From assembly GCA_040743155.1 (NCBI GenBank), contig JBFLJU010000001.1, positions 310,001 through 374,000 of the forward strand: a stretch of 64,000 nt of DNA, in the 5' to 3' direction. Below the pieces are notes generated by a model that worked only from the letters and a program-made list of their open reading frames with translations, was not told the DNA's origin and searched no databases. This DNA comes from Cycloclasticus sp. Lineage in GTDB: Bacteria; Pseudomonadota; Gammaproteobacteria; Methylococcales; Cycloclasticaceae. The position numbers and the translations under genes were made by a program. Positions within the stretch are counted from its first letter, which is position 1. Every line of letters starts with the position of its first letter. Shown here in pieces: positions 28,408 through 35,553 of this stretch.

Positions 28408-28730
28408 GGGTTGTTTGTCTGGCAATGACTGAGCTTAATCGGAGTAAAAATATCGTGTCATTAAATCAAGGTGCGCAATATTTTCAGTGAATTATTGTCG
28501 ACACAGCTGATCTGGACAGTGGCACGAATGTGCTTGTTGTAGACTAGTGACGGCATTATTAGAATGAGGCAAGACGGTTAATGGCCAATACGGAAGATAG
28601 GTAGGATGCCTATAAGCATGTGATTAGGCTGTATTTCATTTTTACAGGCGAAAATAGACGAATATATTGAACTATATAATAGAACAAATGACTAATCGGT
28701 ACGCTCAGTGTTTTGTGCAATGAGTAGAAC

Positions 28731-28760
28731 TTGTTGGACTTAACGGAACGGTGTTATTAT
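28731..28760 (+). promoter_or_regulatory. Candidate promoter of the monooxygenase subunit C gene
   Basis: TTGTTG (28731-28736) with TATTAT (28755-28760) gives an 18-base spacer; the overlapping TTGGAC would give 15. Initiation about seven bases later would leave a leader of roughly 60 bases. The strength and use are unknown. Confidence 0.3.
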
Positions 28761-28779
28761 CCGAATCGTTGGAAACAAC

Positions 28780-28797
28780 ACTTTTTTGCAAAAAAGT
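28780..28797. promoter_or_regulatory. 18-base palindrome in the monooxygenase leader
   Basis: ACTTTTTTGCAAAAAAGT is perfectly self-complementary and sits 18 bases before the ribosome site of the subunit C gene. It may be a protein-binding site just downstream of the promoter. Confidence 0.5.
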
Positions 28798-28828
28798 TAA
28801 TTATTAAATAATAAAAGAGGAAAATATT

Positions 28829-29605
28829 ATGAGTACACCTTCAGTAGAAATGGGTGGTGATGTCTCTAAAGGCCTAATTGGCGGAAAGAGAATTGCTATC
28901 ATTTTCTTTTCAGTTTTAGCAGTCATGATCACTTGGCGAATTTACCAGCAGTTATTTGCTTGGGATAAAGGCATGGATTCGTTTGAGCCAGAATTCCAAA
29001 TTTATTGGATGAACCTTTTGTACGCACAGTGGATTGCTGAATTTACAATAGCGGCGGTTCTTTGGGGTTACTTGCTTAAAACACGTGATAAAAACGTATT
29101 TAACATCACTCCAAAAGAAGAGTTAAAACGGTACTTCACATTATTGGCTTGGTTGTTTTGCTATGTTTGGATTGTGTACTGGGCTGCTAGCTTCTTTGCA
29201 GAACAAGACGCATCATGGCATCAAGTCACTGTGCGTGATACTGACTTCACTCCGAGTCATATAGTGTTGTTTTACGGCACGATGCCTTGTTACATTCTAG
29301 CGGGTGTGGGTGCATTCTTATATGCTCGTACGCGTTTGCCTCAGTTTGCAGAAAGAATCTCTATTCCTTTCGTTATTGCAGTGGTTGGGCCTTTCATGAT
29401 TCTTCCAAATGTTGGTTTGAATGAATGGGGTCATACCTTCTGGTTTATGGAAGAGTTATTCTCAGCCTCTTTACATTGGGGTTTTGTTGTCCTAGGTTGG
29501 ACGGCACTAGCATTAGGCGGGTTATTGATTCAAATCGTATTGCGTTTTATTCAATTGACTAAACTTGATGATGAAGTGTTGGTTACTGAAGACATGAATG
29601 ACTAA
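28829..29605 (+). CDS. Particulate copper monooxygenase subunit C (PmoC/AmoC/HmoC)
   Basis: This is the membrane subunit that carries the essential CuC/CuD copper region of the monooxygenase. It has 258 residues and about six helices. It follows the Methylococcus PmoC sequence closely as I recall it. The CuC ligands are present as D127, H131 (EQDASWHQ) and H144 (DTDFTPSH), and the CuD ligands as N198, H202 (LNEWGHTFWF) and H216. All six are conserved, so the site should be functional. The enzyme inserts one O2 atom into methane, ammonia or short hydrocarbons; this sequence does not decide which. AGAGGA lies seven bases upstream. A terminator follows. Confidence 0.95.
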   Translation: MSTPSVEMGGDVSKGLIGGKRIAIIFFSVLAVMITWRIYQQLFAWDKGMDSFEPEFQIYWMNLLYAQWIAEFTIAAVLWGYLLKTRDKNVFNITPKEELKRYFTLLAWLFCYVWIVYWAASFFAEQDASWHQVTVRDTDFTPSHIVLFYGTMPCYILAGVGAFLYARTRLPQFAERISIPFVIAVVGPFMILPNVGLNEWGHTFWFMEELFSASLHWGFVVLGWTALALGGLLIQIVLRFIQLTKLDDEVLVTEDMND

Positions 29606-29628
29606 AATTTAGTTATTCATTAGAATTT

Positions 29629-29658
29629 AAAAAAGGGTGCTTCAGCACCCTTTTTTTT
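29629..29658 (+). terminator. Terminator between subunits C and A
   Basis: GGGTGC (29635-29640) pairs with GCACCC (29645-29650) around a TTCA loop, extended by six A on the left and eight T on the right. It is a textbook intrinsic terminator 24 bases after the subunit C stop, so subunits A and B probably use a separate promoter or controlled readthrough. Confidence 0.9.
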
Positions 29659-29919
29659 GTCCTGTTACTTTTATTTATCATTGAATGATGAATCTGATTG
29701 CGAGAAAAAATTAATGAAATGCCGGTTTAAAAACAACGCAATAAGGAAGGAGTAAATGGTTAGAAAGGTGTGTAGATAATACGCTTGATAACGACTGTAG
29801 GCGCTTTGAAAGAATTAATGAGTAACATATTGATATTAGGATATGTTGCTTTGTTTGAAGCATGGGTTTACTATCAAGACAGCAAATTGCTTGGTTAATA
29901 TAGGCTATGGCATGAGCGG

Positions 29920-29925
29920 TATAAT
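29920..29925 (+). promoter_or_regulatory. Candidate -10 element before subunit A
   Basis: A TATAAT lies 28 bases before the subunit A ATG. No good -35 is found at 16-18 bases (TTGGTT at 29891-29896 is 23 away), so this is weak. It would give a leader of about 20 bases containing AGGAGG. Confidence 0.3.
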
Positions 29926-29952
29926 AATTTTTATAATAATTAGGAGGTCGAG

Positions 29953-30696
29953 ATGAGTGCAGTACAATCTGCTATTACCACTGCTGAGCAGCAGCACAGA
30001 ATATATAAAGCTTTTGATTTGATAGTCATTCCAATTGTTACTTTAGTTATAATTGGAGCATTCCATATCCACTTTATGTTAACAGCTGGAGATTGGGATT
30101 TTTGGATTGATTGGAAAGATAGGCGTTGGTGGGTAACGGTTACACCTATTACGCTTATTTTCTTTCCCGCAGCACTTCATTACTTACTATGGACTAACTT
30201 TAGATTGCCTATTGGGGCGACATTAAGTTGCGCTGGTTTGTTAGTTGGTGAATGGATGAATAGGGTGTTTAACTTTGTTGGTTGGGCATATTTCCCACTT
30301 AACATGGTTGTACCAGCTGAAATCATTCCGATGGCGCTTATACTGGATGCGATACTAATTATTAGTAGAAGTTTGACAGTAACAGGGATTATAGGATCAA
30401 TGGTATGGGGCATTATTTTTTACCCAGCAAACTGGGCATTGATCGCGCCTTTCCATGTGCCTATTGAATACAACGGCACTATGATGTCAGTAGCCGATTT
30501 GATTGGTTATAACTATGTAAGAACAGGTACTCCAGAATATATCCGTATTATCGAAGAAGGTACGCTACGTACTTTCGGTGAAGACGTCACGCCCGTATCA
30601 GCTTTCTTTGCTGGCTTTATCTCGGTGTTTGCGTACTTTACTTGGATTGGTTTTGGCAAAGTCCTATCTAGTACTAAATGGGTGAAACGTCTGTAG
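29953..30696 (+). CDS. Particulate copper monooxygenase subunit A (PmoA/AmoA/HmoA)
   Basis: This is the membrane subunit widely used as a marker gene for copper monooxygenases, 247 residues with about six or seven helices. The diagnostic GDWDFW (46-51) is followed by DWKDRRWWVTVTPI. Later segments GEWMNRVFNF, HVPIEYNGTMMS and YNYVRTGTPEYIR also match the gammaproteobacterial PmoA pattern I recall. It looks closer to gammaproteobacterial PmoA/EmoA-like proteins than to betaproteobacterial AmoA, but a tree is required to place it. AGGAGG at 29942-29947 fixes the start. Subunit B follows 92 bases later. Confidence 0.95.
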   Translation: MSAVQSAITTAEQQHRIYKAFDLIVIPIVTLVIIGAFHIHFMLTAGDWDFWIDWKDRRWWVTVTPITLIFFPAALHYLLWTNFRLPIGATLSCAGLLVGEWMNRVFNFVGWAYFPLNMVVPAEIIPMALILDAILIISRSLTVTGIIGSMVWGIIFYPANWALIAPFHVPIEYNGTMMSVADLIGYNYVRTGTPEYIRIIEEGTLRTFGEDVTPVSAFFAGFISVFAYFTWIGFGKVLSSTKWVKRL

Positions 30697-30788
30697 AATT
30701 TAAGCTAATTAATGTAAGTGGTAACACTAACGTTAATGCTTAAATTTAGGTTCATTACATAAATATAATTAAAAGATTGAGGAAGATT

Positions 30789-32024
30789 ATGTTAAATATT
30801 AAAAAAACAATTGCTGTGCTAATAGCAATCGCGTCAGGCTTTATCGCCTTGTATGCGGCCCCTGCGCTGGCACATGGTGAAAAGTCACAGGCAGCTTATT
30901 TGAGAATGCGTACCTTGTTATGGTATGACATAGAGGTATCTACAACGAAGCTGAAAGTGAACGAAGAAATGACAATGACGGGCAAGTTTTATTGGTTCTA
31001 TGATTGGCCAGCAAATATTGCAAGACCTGAGTTGGCGTTCTTAAATATTGGGATTCCAGGGCCTGTATTCGTTAGAAAGGCGTCCTATATTAATGGCGTG
31101 AGTGGAACTAACTCTACACGTTTTGAAGTTGGCGAAACATATGAATTTAAAGTCATCTTGAGAGCACGTCGTGCAGCTAGGGTTCATATGCATGCGTTGA
31201 TGAACGTTTCTGAGGCGGGTCCGTTAATTGGACCAGGTCGCTGGGTTGAAGTAACAGGTGATATGGCTGACTTTACAAACGAAGTAACGACATTAACGGG
31301 TGAAACTATTGATCTTGAAACTTACGGTTTGGCAAATGCCATTAAATGGCACGTATTTTGGGGCGTGATTGCTGCAGCTTGGTTGTTATATTGGATTTTC
31401 CAAGGACCGATCTTAATTCCACGCTATAAAACAGTGAAAATCTTAGGTGATGACGCTGATGATATGGTCACGACATTTCAACGTACGTTAGGCCTTGTGT
31501 TGTTGATTGGTACGATGGGCGTTGTTACTTGGAGTTATTATAATGCGCACTCGCAATACCCAGTAACCATTCCATTACAAAGTGGGCAAATTACTATACC
31601 TGCGTTACCAGATGCTGCTCGCGGTGTTAATGCTGAAATGGTTGATGCTAAATACCGTGTTCCTGGTCGAGCATTGGAATATACGCTTAAAGTAACCAAT
31701 AACACGAATTCAGCAATCAAAATTGGCGAATTTACATCAGCTAATATTAGATGGATGAATCCTGAGGTTTCAACGGCAGAGCCTGCTGATAGTCATGACC
31801 CCGTGGCTGTTAATGGTCTGAAGTATGAAGGCGGTGCGGTAATGCCAGGTGAAACGAAACTTCTTAAAGTAACGTGTACAGATGCGGCTTGGGAGACATA
31901 TCGTTTAGCTAAACTGATTTACGATCCAGATAGTCGTTTCGGTGGTCTAGTATTCTTCTTTGACGAAGAAGGAAACCGTTCAGTAGTTGCTATTGGTGGA
32001 CCATTACTTCCTGTGTTTATCTAG
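30789..32024 (+). CDS. Particulate copper monooxygenase subunit B (PmoB/AmoB/HmoB)
   Basis: This subunit has two periplasmic cupredoxin-like domains joined by two membrane helices. The 411-residue precursor has a signal peptide ending ALA-HGEKSQ, so the mature protein starts with His29. CuB ligands H29, H133 and H135 (RVHMHALMN) are conserved. The His at Methylococcus positions 48 and 72 are replaced, as I align them, by L44 and Y68. The C-terminal end (YDPDSRFGGLVFFFDEEGNR) is typical. ATG 30789 is chosen: GAGGAAG is three bases upstream, and it gives the family's N-terminus. A TTG at 30777 is rejected. Confidence 0.94.
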   Translation: MLNIKKTIAVLIAIASGFIALYAAPALAHGEKSQAAYLRMRTLLWYDIEVSTTKLKVNEEMTMTGKFYWFYDWPANIARPELAFLNIGIPGPVFVRKASYINGVSGTNSTRFEVGETYEFKVILRARRAARVHMHALMNVSEAGPLIGPGRWVEVTGDMADFTNEVTTLTGETIDLETYGLANAIKWHVFWGVIAAAWLLYWIFQGPILIPRYKTVKILGDDADDMVTTFQRTLGLVLLIGTMGVVTWSYYNAHSQYPVTIPLQSGQITIPALPDAARGVNAEMVDAKYRVPGRALEYTLKVTNNTNSAIKIGEFTSANIRWMNPEVSTAEPADSHDPVAVNGLKYEGGAVMPGETKLLKVTCTDAAWETYRLAKLIYDPDSRFGGLVFFFDEEGNRSVVAIGGPLLPVFI

Positions 32025-32045
32025 AGGCAAGTGATTTAAGTTAGG

Positions 32046-32074
32046 AAAAAGCCCCGTGTATCGGGGCTTTTTTT
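32046..32074 (+). terminator. Terminator after subunit B
   Basis: AAAAAGCCCCG (32046-32056) pairs with CGGGGCTTTTT (32062-32072) around a five-base loop, with a T-run to 32074. It separates subunits AB from the downstream copper-protein operon. Confidence 0.9.
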
Positions 32075-32153
32075 GTTAATGCTTATTAGTTCAGAACTAA
32101 ATAACATATAATGTGTCATAAGAATTTTAAAAGGTATAACGAGGAGAAGATTA

Positions 32154-32750
32154 ATGTTTAGAGGTATCAATGCGTTAGTATTAGTTTTAATGAGTACACT
32201 GGCATGGGGACATGGTGGTGTTATGAATGAAGGTAATGAATGTAAGTTGCGTGTCGGTCCCTACGTGATGAATTTCTCTGGATACCAACCAGAAAATAAT
32301 GTTTCCAAACAGTTTTGTGATGATATGCCTACAATAGGTAAATCAATCATTGTTTTAGACTTTATCGATAATAAGTTGCGGGATATGACGGTTAACTTTA
32401 GGGTTATTAAGTCTGACGCTGCAGCCTTGGGTAATGAAAAAGACGGTGTGGTTGATGATGCTGAATTAGCCCAAATACCATTCTTTGAAATACCAGCTAA
32501 GCGTTACCCATCTGGAACAATGACTATAACTCAGAATTTTATAGAGAAAGGACATTTTGTCGGTTATGTTGTAGTTGAAGGTGAAAATGAGAAGTTTATA
32601 TCTAGATTTCCTTTTTCAGTTGGCTATCCAAAACAGGGTATTCCTGCAGCATTAAGAGTGCCGATTGCGGTGTTCTTAGTGGTAGTAATCATTATGATTT
32701 GGTTTGCACGTAGAAAGCCGGTGGTTTTGAATGAGAAAAAAGAAGATTAA
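32154..32750 (+). CDS. Periplasmic membrane-anchored protein of the copper monooxygenase locus
   Basis: This 198-residue protein has a signal peptide (1-19). If cleaved at AWG-HGG, the mature protein begins His-Gly-Gly, as in subunit B, which could bind copper through its N-terminus. C30 and C55 (NECKLRV, KQFCDDMP) may form a disulfide. A single helix at about 166-185 with a basic stop (ARRK) anchors the C-terminus. I recall similar HG...YQP...FC-type proteins next to ammonia monooxygenase genes (orf5/AmoD), but this is from memory. It starts a five-gene operon with AGGAG-like sites; multicopper oxidase follows 12 bases later. Confidence 0.65.
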   Translation: MFRGINALVLVLMSTLAWGHGGVMNEGNECKLRVGPYVMNFSGYQPENNVSKQFCDDMPTIGKSIIVLDFIDNKLRDMTVNFRVIKSDAAALGNEKDGVVDDAELAQIPFFEIPAKRYPSGTMTITQNFIEKGHFVGYVVVEGENEKFISRFPFSVGYPKQGIPAALRVPIAVFLVVVIIMIWFARRKPVVLNEKKED

Positions 32751-32762
32751 CTATCGTCAGTT

Positions 32763-34478
32763 ATGAAAATGAGAAGATTCTCAATTATTGGATTAATAAT
32801 AAGCGCAATAGTACTGAGTGTTATTGCACTTTTTCTTTATGACCCTTATTTACTGTATTCGAGATTCTTTGAATATACAGGGGTGCCAACATATCAAGCA
32901 CCTCCGAATTCAAGCCCTAAGCCAGATATTGGGCAAGTAACTGTTTGCGACGAGCAGTATCCTGAATGGCGTAAAAGTTACAAAATCGGTGGAGTTGATA
33001 TACAAGCTTCAGATGCATGTAATCCAGATAATCCATTTGAAGTGGCTGCATTTGTCAGAGGTACAAATAATGTCATTATGCCGGTGTTAATGAAAACACT
33101 GTTATCTGATGATGCAGTCGTCAAGACTAATGACATTGATGGTGATGGTGACCCTGATGACATTGTTATTCGTATCGAGGTGGCCGAGCTTAATGGGCGT
33201 TCACCAGATGAATTAGAGTTTGTCCCTGGTTTTGAAATAGCTCCAGGTATTAGACCGGGCGCTTGGGTGTTCGCACCAAAAAGTCGTGGAATGTCTACAG
33301 TTAATCGCGTGGATTTAACGGCTAATCATCTGCTGCGTTTGCCTTCAGCACCTATTCGTGTGGAAGCAGGTGATAATGTCACTTTAATATTAGAAAACAC
33401 ACATTATTTCCCTCATACGATTCATTTGCACGGGGTAGACCATAGCTATGAAAATAACGATGGTGTCCCTCAGACGAGTGAAAAAATGACCATGCCGGGC
33501 GAGCAACATATATACAAAATCAAACCTCGTCACGCCGGTACGATGATGTATCACTGCCATGTTCAAGTCCAAGTCCACCTTATGATGGGTTTACAGGGCT
33601 TATTTATCGTTGAGGAAAACAAGCCGAATAATTGGGTGCAAACATTCAACGTTGGGGCTGGCAAGGTAAGAAAACCGTCTGTCGGAGTGCTAGAGGATTA
33701 TGCCCAAGAGTATGATTTGCATTATCAAGCCATTGATACAGAGCTAAATAATCTGATTCAGACATCAAATGACCCTCGTCAATTGGCGAAGAGAATGAAC
33801 CGTTTATATGATATTACAGACGGTACGGACGATTACTTCATGCTCAATGGTCGCTCCTTCCCTTATACATTAAGGGAATCGCTCATTACGGTTGATCCGG
33901 ATCAACATACAAAATTACGTGTTTTAAATGGTACGCCAGATACTTTGTCGCTACACACACACGGGCACAAGGCGACAATTACTGCGTACGATGGTGTGGA
34001 TGTAAATCCGTTAAACCAGATAACACGCGATGTTTATGCGCTGTCGGCTGCTCAACGCGTAGATTTGGATTTATATACGAAAGACGACGGACTTCACAGC
34101 TATGGTGAGGGGATTTGGCTTTTTCATGATCATGCTGAAAGAGCCATTACAAGTAATGGGATTGCACCTGGTGGTAATGTCTCTTCAATCGTCTATCGAA
34201 AGTATTTAAATAAACACGCGTTACCAAACGGGCAAGGTGAAGATGTAAGCGCTTACTTCAGCCCAGACTACTATGCAGGAGACATTCCGTCGTGGACCCA
34301 AGCTGATGCTTTTGGCTTCTTTGATGATGCTGGTGGCAGAAATGTTGAGTCGTATAAAGACGTAATACTCTTTATCGTACTAGGCTTATTATTAGGCGTT
34401 TTATTTTTACTGTTTAATGCGCTGTATAGTTTTTTTCATGATATTTCCATTAAGTTAAAAGACGGGAGCTCATCATGA
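32763..34478 (+). CDS. Membrane-anchored multicopper oxidase
   Basis: This multicopper oxidase has 571 residues. An N-terminal helix (7-26) and a C-terminal helix (about 540-560) would hold it at the periplasmic face. Copper motifs in order: HTIHLHG (218-224), HCH with a second His five residues on (264-272), HTHGH (398-402), and FHDH (454-457). The HCHxxxxxH spacing differs from classic laccases and resembles two-domain laccase / nitrite-reductase relatives. A Ca-binding-like run DIDGDGDPDD lies at 124-133. The substrate is unknown; oxidation of Cu(I) or electron delivery to O2 are options. The stop overlaps the next start by four bases. Confidence 0.85.
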   Translation: MKMRRFSIIGLIISAIVLSVIALFLYDPYLLYSRFFEYTGVPTYQAPPNSSPKPDIGQVTVCDEQYPEWRKSYKIGGVDIQASDACNPDNPFEVAAFVRGTNNVIMPVLMKTLLSDDAVVKTNDIDGDGDPDDIVIRIEVAELNGRSPDELEFVPGFEIAPGIRPGAWVFAPKSRGMSTVNRVDLTANHLLRLPSAPIRVEAGDNVTLILENTHYFPHTIHLHGVDHSYENNDGVPQTSEKMTMPGEQHIYKIKPRHAGTMMYHCHVQVQVHLMMGLQGLFIVEENKPNNWVQTFNVGAGKVRKPSVGVLEDYAQEYDLHYQAIDTELNNLIQTSNDPRQLAKRMNRLYDITDGTDDYFMLNGRSFPYTLRESLITVDPDQHTKLRVLNGTPDTLSLHTHGHKATITAYDGVDVNPLNQITRDVYALSAAQRVDLDLYTKDDGLHSYGEGIWLFHDHAERAITSNGIAPGGNVSSIVYRKYLNKHALPNGQGEDVSAYFSPDYYAGDIPSWTQADAFGFFDDAGGRNVESYKDVILFIVLGLLLGVLFLLFNALYSFFHDISIKLKDGSSS

Positions 34479-35101
34479 GGCTAACTCTCATAGCGTTAAT
34501 AATCATGTTGTTCAGTATGAGTGCATCAGCTGCAATGCGTATGGGAGATTGGGGCATGGTGATGAATGAGAACCATGAAGAGCTTCCTCAAGGGTGTGAA
34601 AGTGTTGCAGGCGAAGAAGATATTACAATCAAGGCGGGACGGGAGTATGCTAAAGAGTTTCCAGGGACTATTTTTGGTTATAGTCAGCACGAATTTAGCC
34701 TACCTAAGTGCACACGCATAAACGTAACGTTTATCAATGAAGACGACATTCGTCACCAGTTTATGGTTCATGGCCTGCCAACATATTTACACCCTCAGGG
34801 TATGTTCCATATGGAGCTATACGGTAGAGGAGAAACAACAGGTACCTTCATTACACCTAAGACAGAGCAAACATACTTAGCCCATTGCGATGTTGCTCAG
34901 CATATGGAAAAAGGCATGAAAGCACAGGTTCTTGTTGGAGGAGGAAGTGGAAACTTGCCGTCTATTCCAGGTATTTCTGGGCAATTAAATAGAGACTATT
35001 ATGAACTCGATACGGGCGTACAAAATCTAGTATTAATATTTGTTTTATTACTGTTAGGTTTTTCAAGTTGTATGTTTTTCTTTATTTGGAATAAAAAGTA
35101 A
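34475..35101 (+). CDS. Membrane-anchored blue-copper (cupredoxin-like) protein
   Basis: The 208-residue precursor has a signal peptide (1-19), and the mature end AMRMGDWGMVM is Met-rich. A cupredoxin-type core has H94 (DDIRHQFMVHG), C138 (AHCDVAQHMEKGM), H143 and M148 as a plausible type 1 copper set. A C-terminal anchor helix lies at about 183-205. It may shuttle electrons to the multicopper oxidase whose stop it overlaps (ATGA), or hold copper for the monooxygenase. PmoD-type proteins share the signal/cupredoxin/tail-anchor layout, but I cannot show orthology. No oxidase-type second copper site is visible. Confidence 0.8.
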   Translation: MRLTLIALIIMLFSMSASAAMRMGDWGMVMNENHEELPQGCESVAGEEDITIKAGREYAKEFPGTIFGYSQHEFSLPKCTRINVTFINEDDIRHQFMVHGLPTYLHPQGMFHMELYGRGETTGTFITPKTEQTYLAHCDVAQHMEKGMKAQVLVGGGSGNLPSIPGISGQLNRDYYELDTGVQNLVLIFVLLLLGFSSCMFFFIWNKK

Positions 35102-35112
35102 GCGATCCTTTT

Positions 35113-35547
35113 ATGTTTGATGAGCTGGTTGAGTCATATGGTGTATTGGGCTTGTTCGTTAGTGCTTTTGTGTCATCTACACTTGCACCAGGTGGTTCTG
35201 AAGCCGTACTAGCCTACCTTCTGTTGAACGGGGAGCATGTGTCGATTTATTTGGTTATCGTGGCTACCATTGGTAATACATTAGGCGCGTTAACCACTTT
35301 TTACTTAGGTCATATTGCGTCAGCAAAATATCCACCCAAAAAAATTAACCCTCAACACTTTTACAAAGCCAATGTGCTGATTCAACGATACGGTAGTATC
35401 TCGTTGTTAATGAGTTGGTTGCCTGTGTTGGGTGATGTTCTTTGCTTGGTCGCAGGCTGGTTACGACTTAATTTTTTAAAAGCCTTGTTTTTTATTACGC
35501 TGGGTAAATTTGCTCGGTATTTCTTAATTTCGATAATGCTTAACTAA
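35113..35547 (+). CDS. YqaA-family (DedA-like) membrane protein
   Basis: This 144-residue protein has about four helices. Features of the YqaA / SNARE-associated group are VSSTLAPGGSEAVLAYLL near 20-38, IGNTLGALTTFYLGH near 58-72, and SWLPVLGDVLCLVAGWLR near 99-116. The biochemical role is not established; DedA relatives have been linked to lipid scrambling. It starts 11 bases after the cupredoxin stop and so belongs to the same transcript, an unusual companion for copper enzymes. Confidence 0.85.
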   Translation: MFDELVESYGVLGLFVSAFVSSTLAPGGSEAVLAYLLLNGEHVSIYLVIVATIGNTLGALTTFYLGHIASAKYPPKKINPQHFYKANVLIQRYGSISLLMSWLPVLGDVLCLVAGWLRLNFLKALFFITLGKFARYFLISIMLN

Positions 35548-35553
35548 TTCAGA

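Larger units (their letters stand above)
28316..28828. other. Long regulatory spacer upstream of the copper monooxygenase
   Basis: This 513-base divergent spacer has no credible gene. It holds a perfect 41-base inverted repeat (28367-28407), a promoter-like region (28731-28760) and an 18-base palindrome (28780-28797) in the presumed leader before the AGAGGA ribosome site at 28816-28821. Much of 28410-28730 shows nothing I can name. Confidence 0.6.
29606..29952. other. Spacer between monooxygenase subunits C and A
   Basis: The 347 bases start with a terminator, then hold a seven-codon frame with a strong ribosome site (29756-29779), a seven-base inverted repeat (29824-29830 with 29841-29847) and a TATAAT at 29920-29925, ahead of the AGGAGG site (29942-29947) of subunit A. 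No larger gene is present. Confidence 0.55.

Noticed and set aside
28829-32024. Calling the organism a methanotroph or ammonia oxidiser outright
   Set aside because: Copper monooxygenases of all substrate types share these motifs, and no C1 or hydroxylamine genes are visible to decide.
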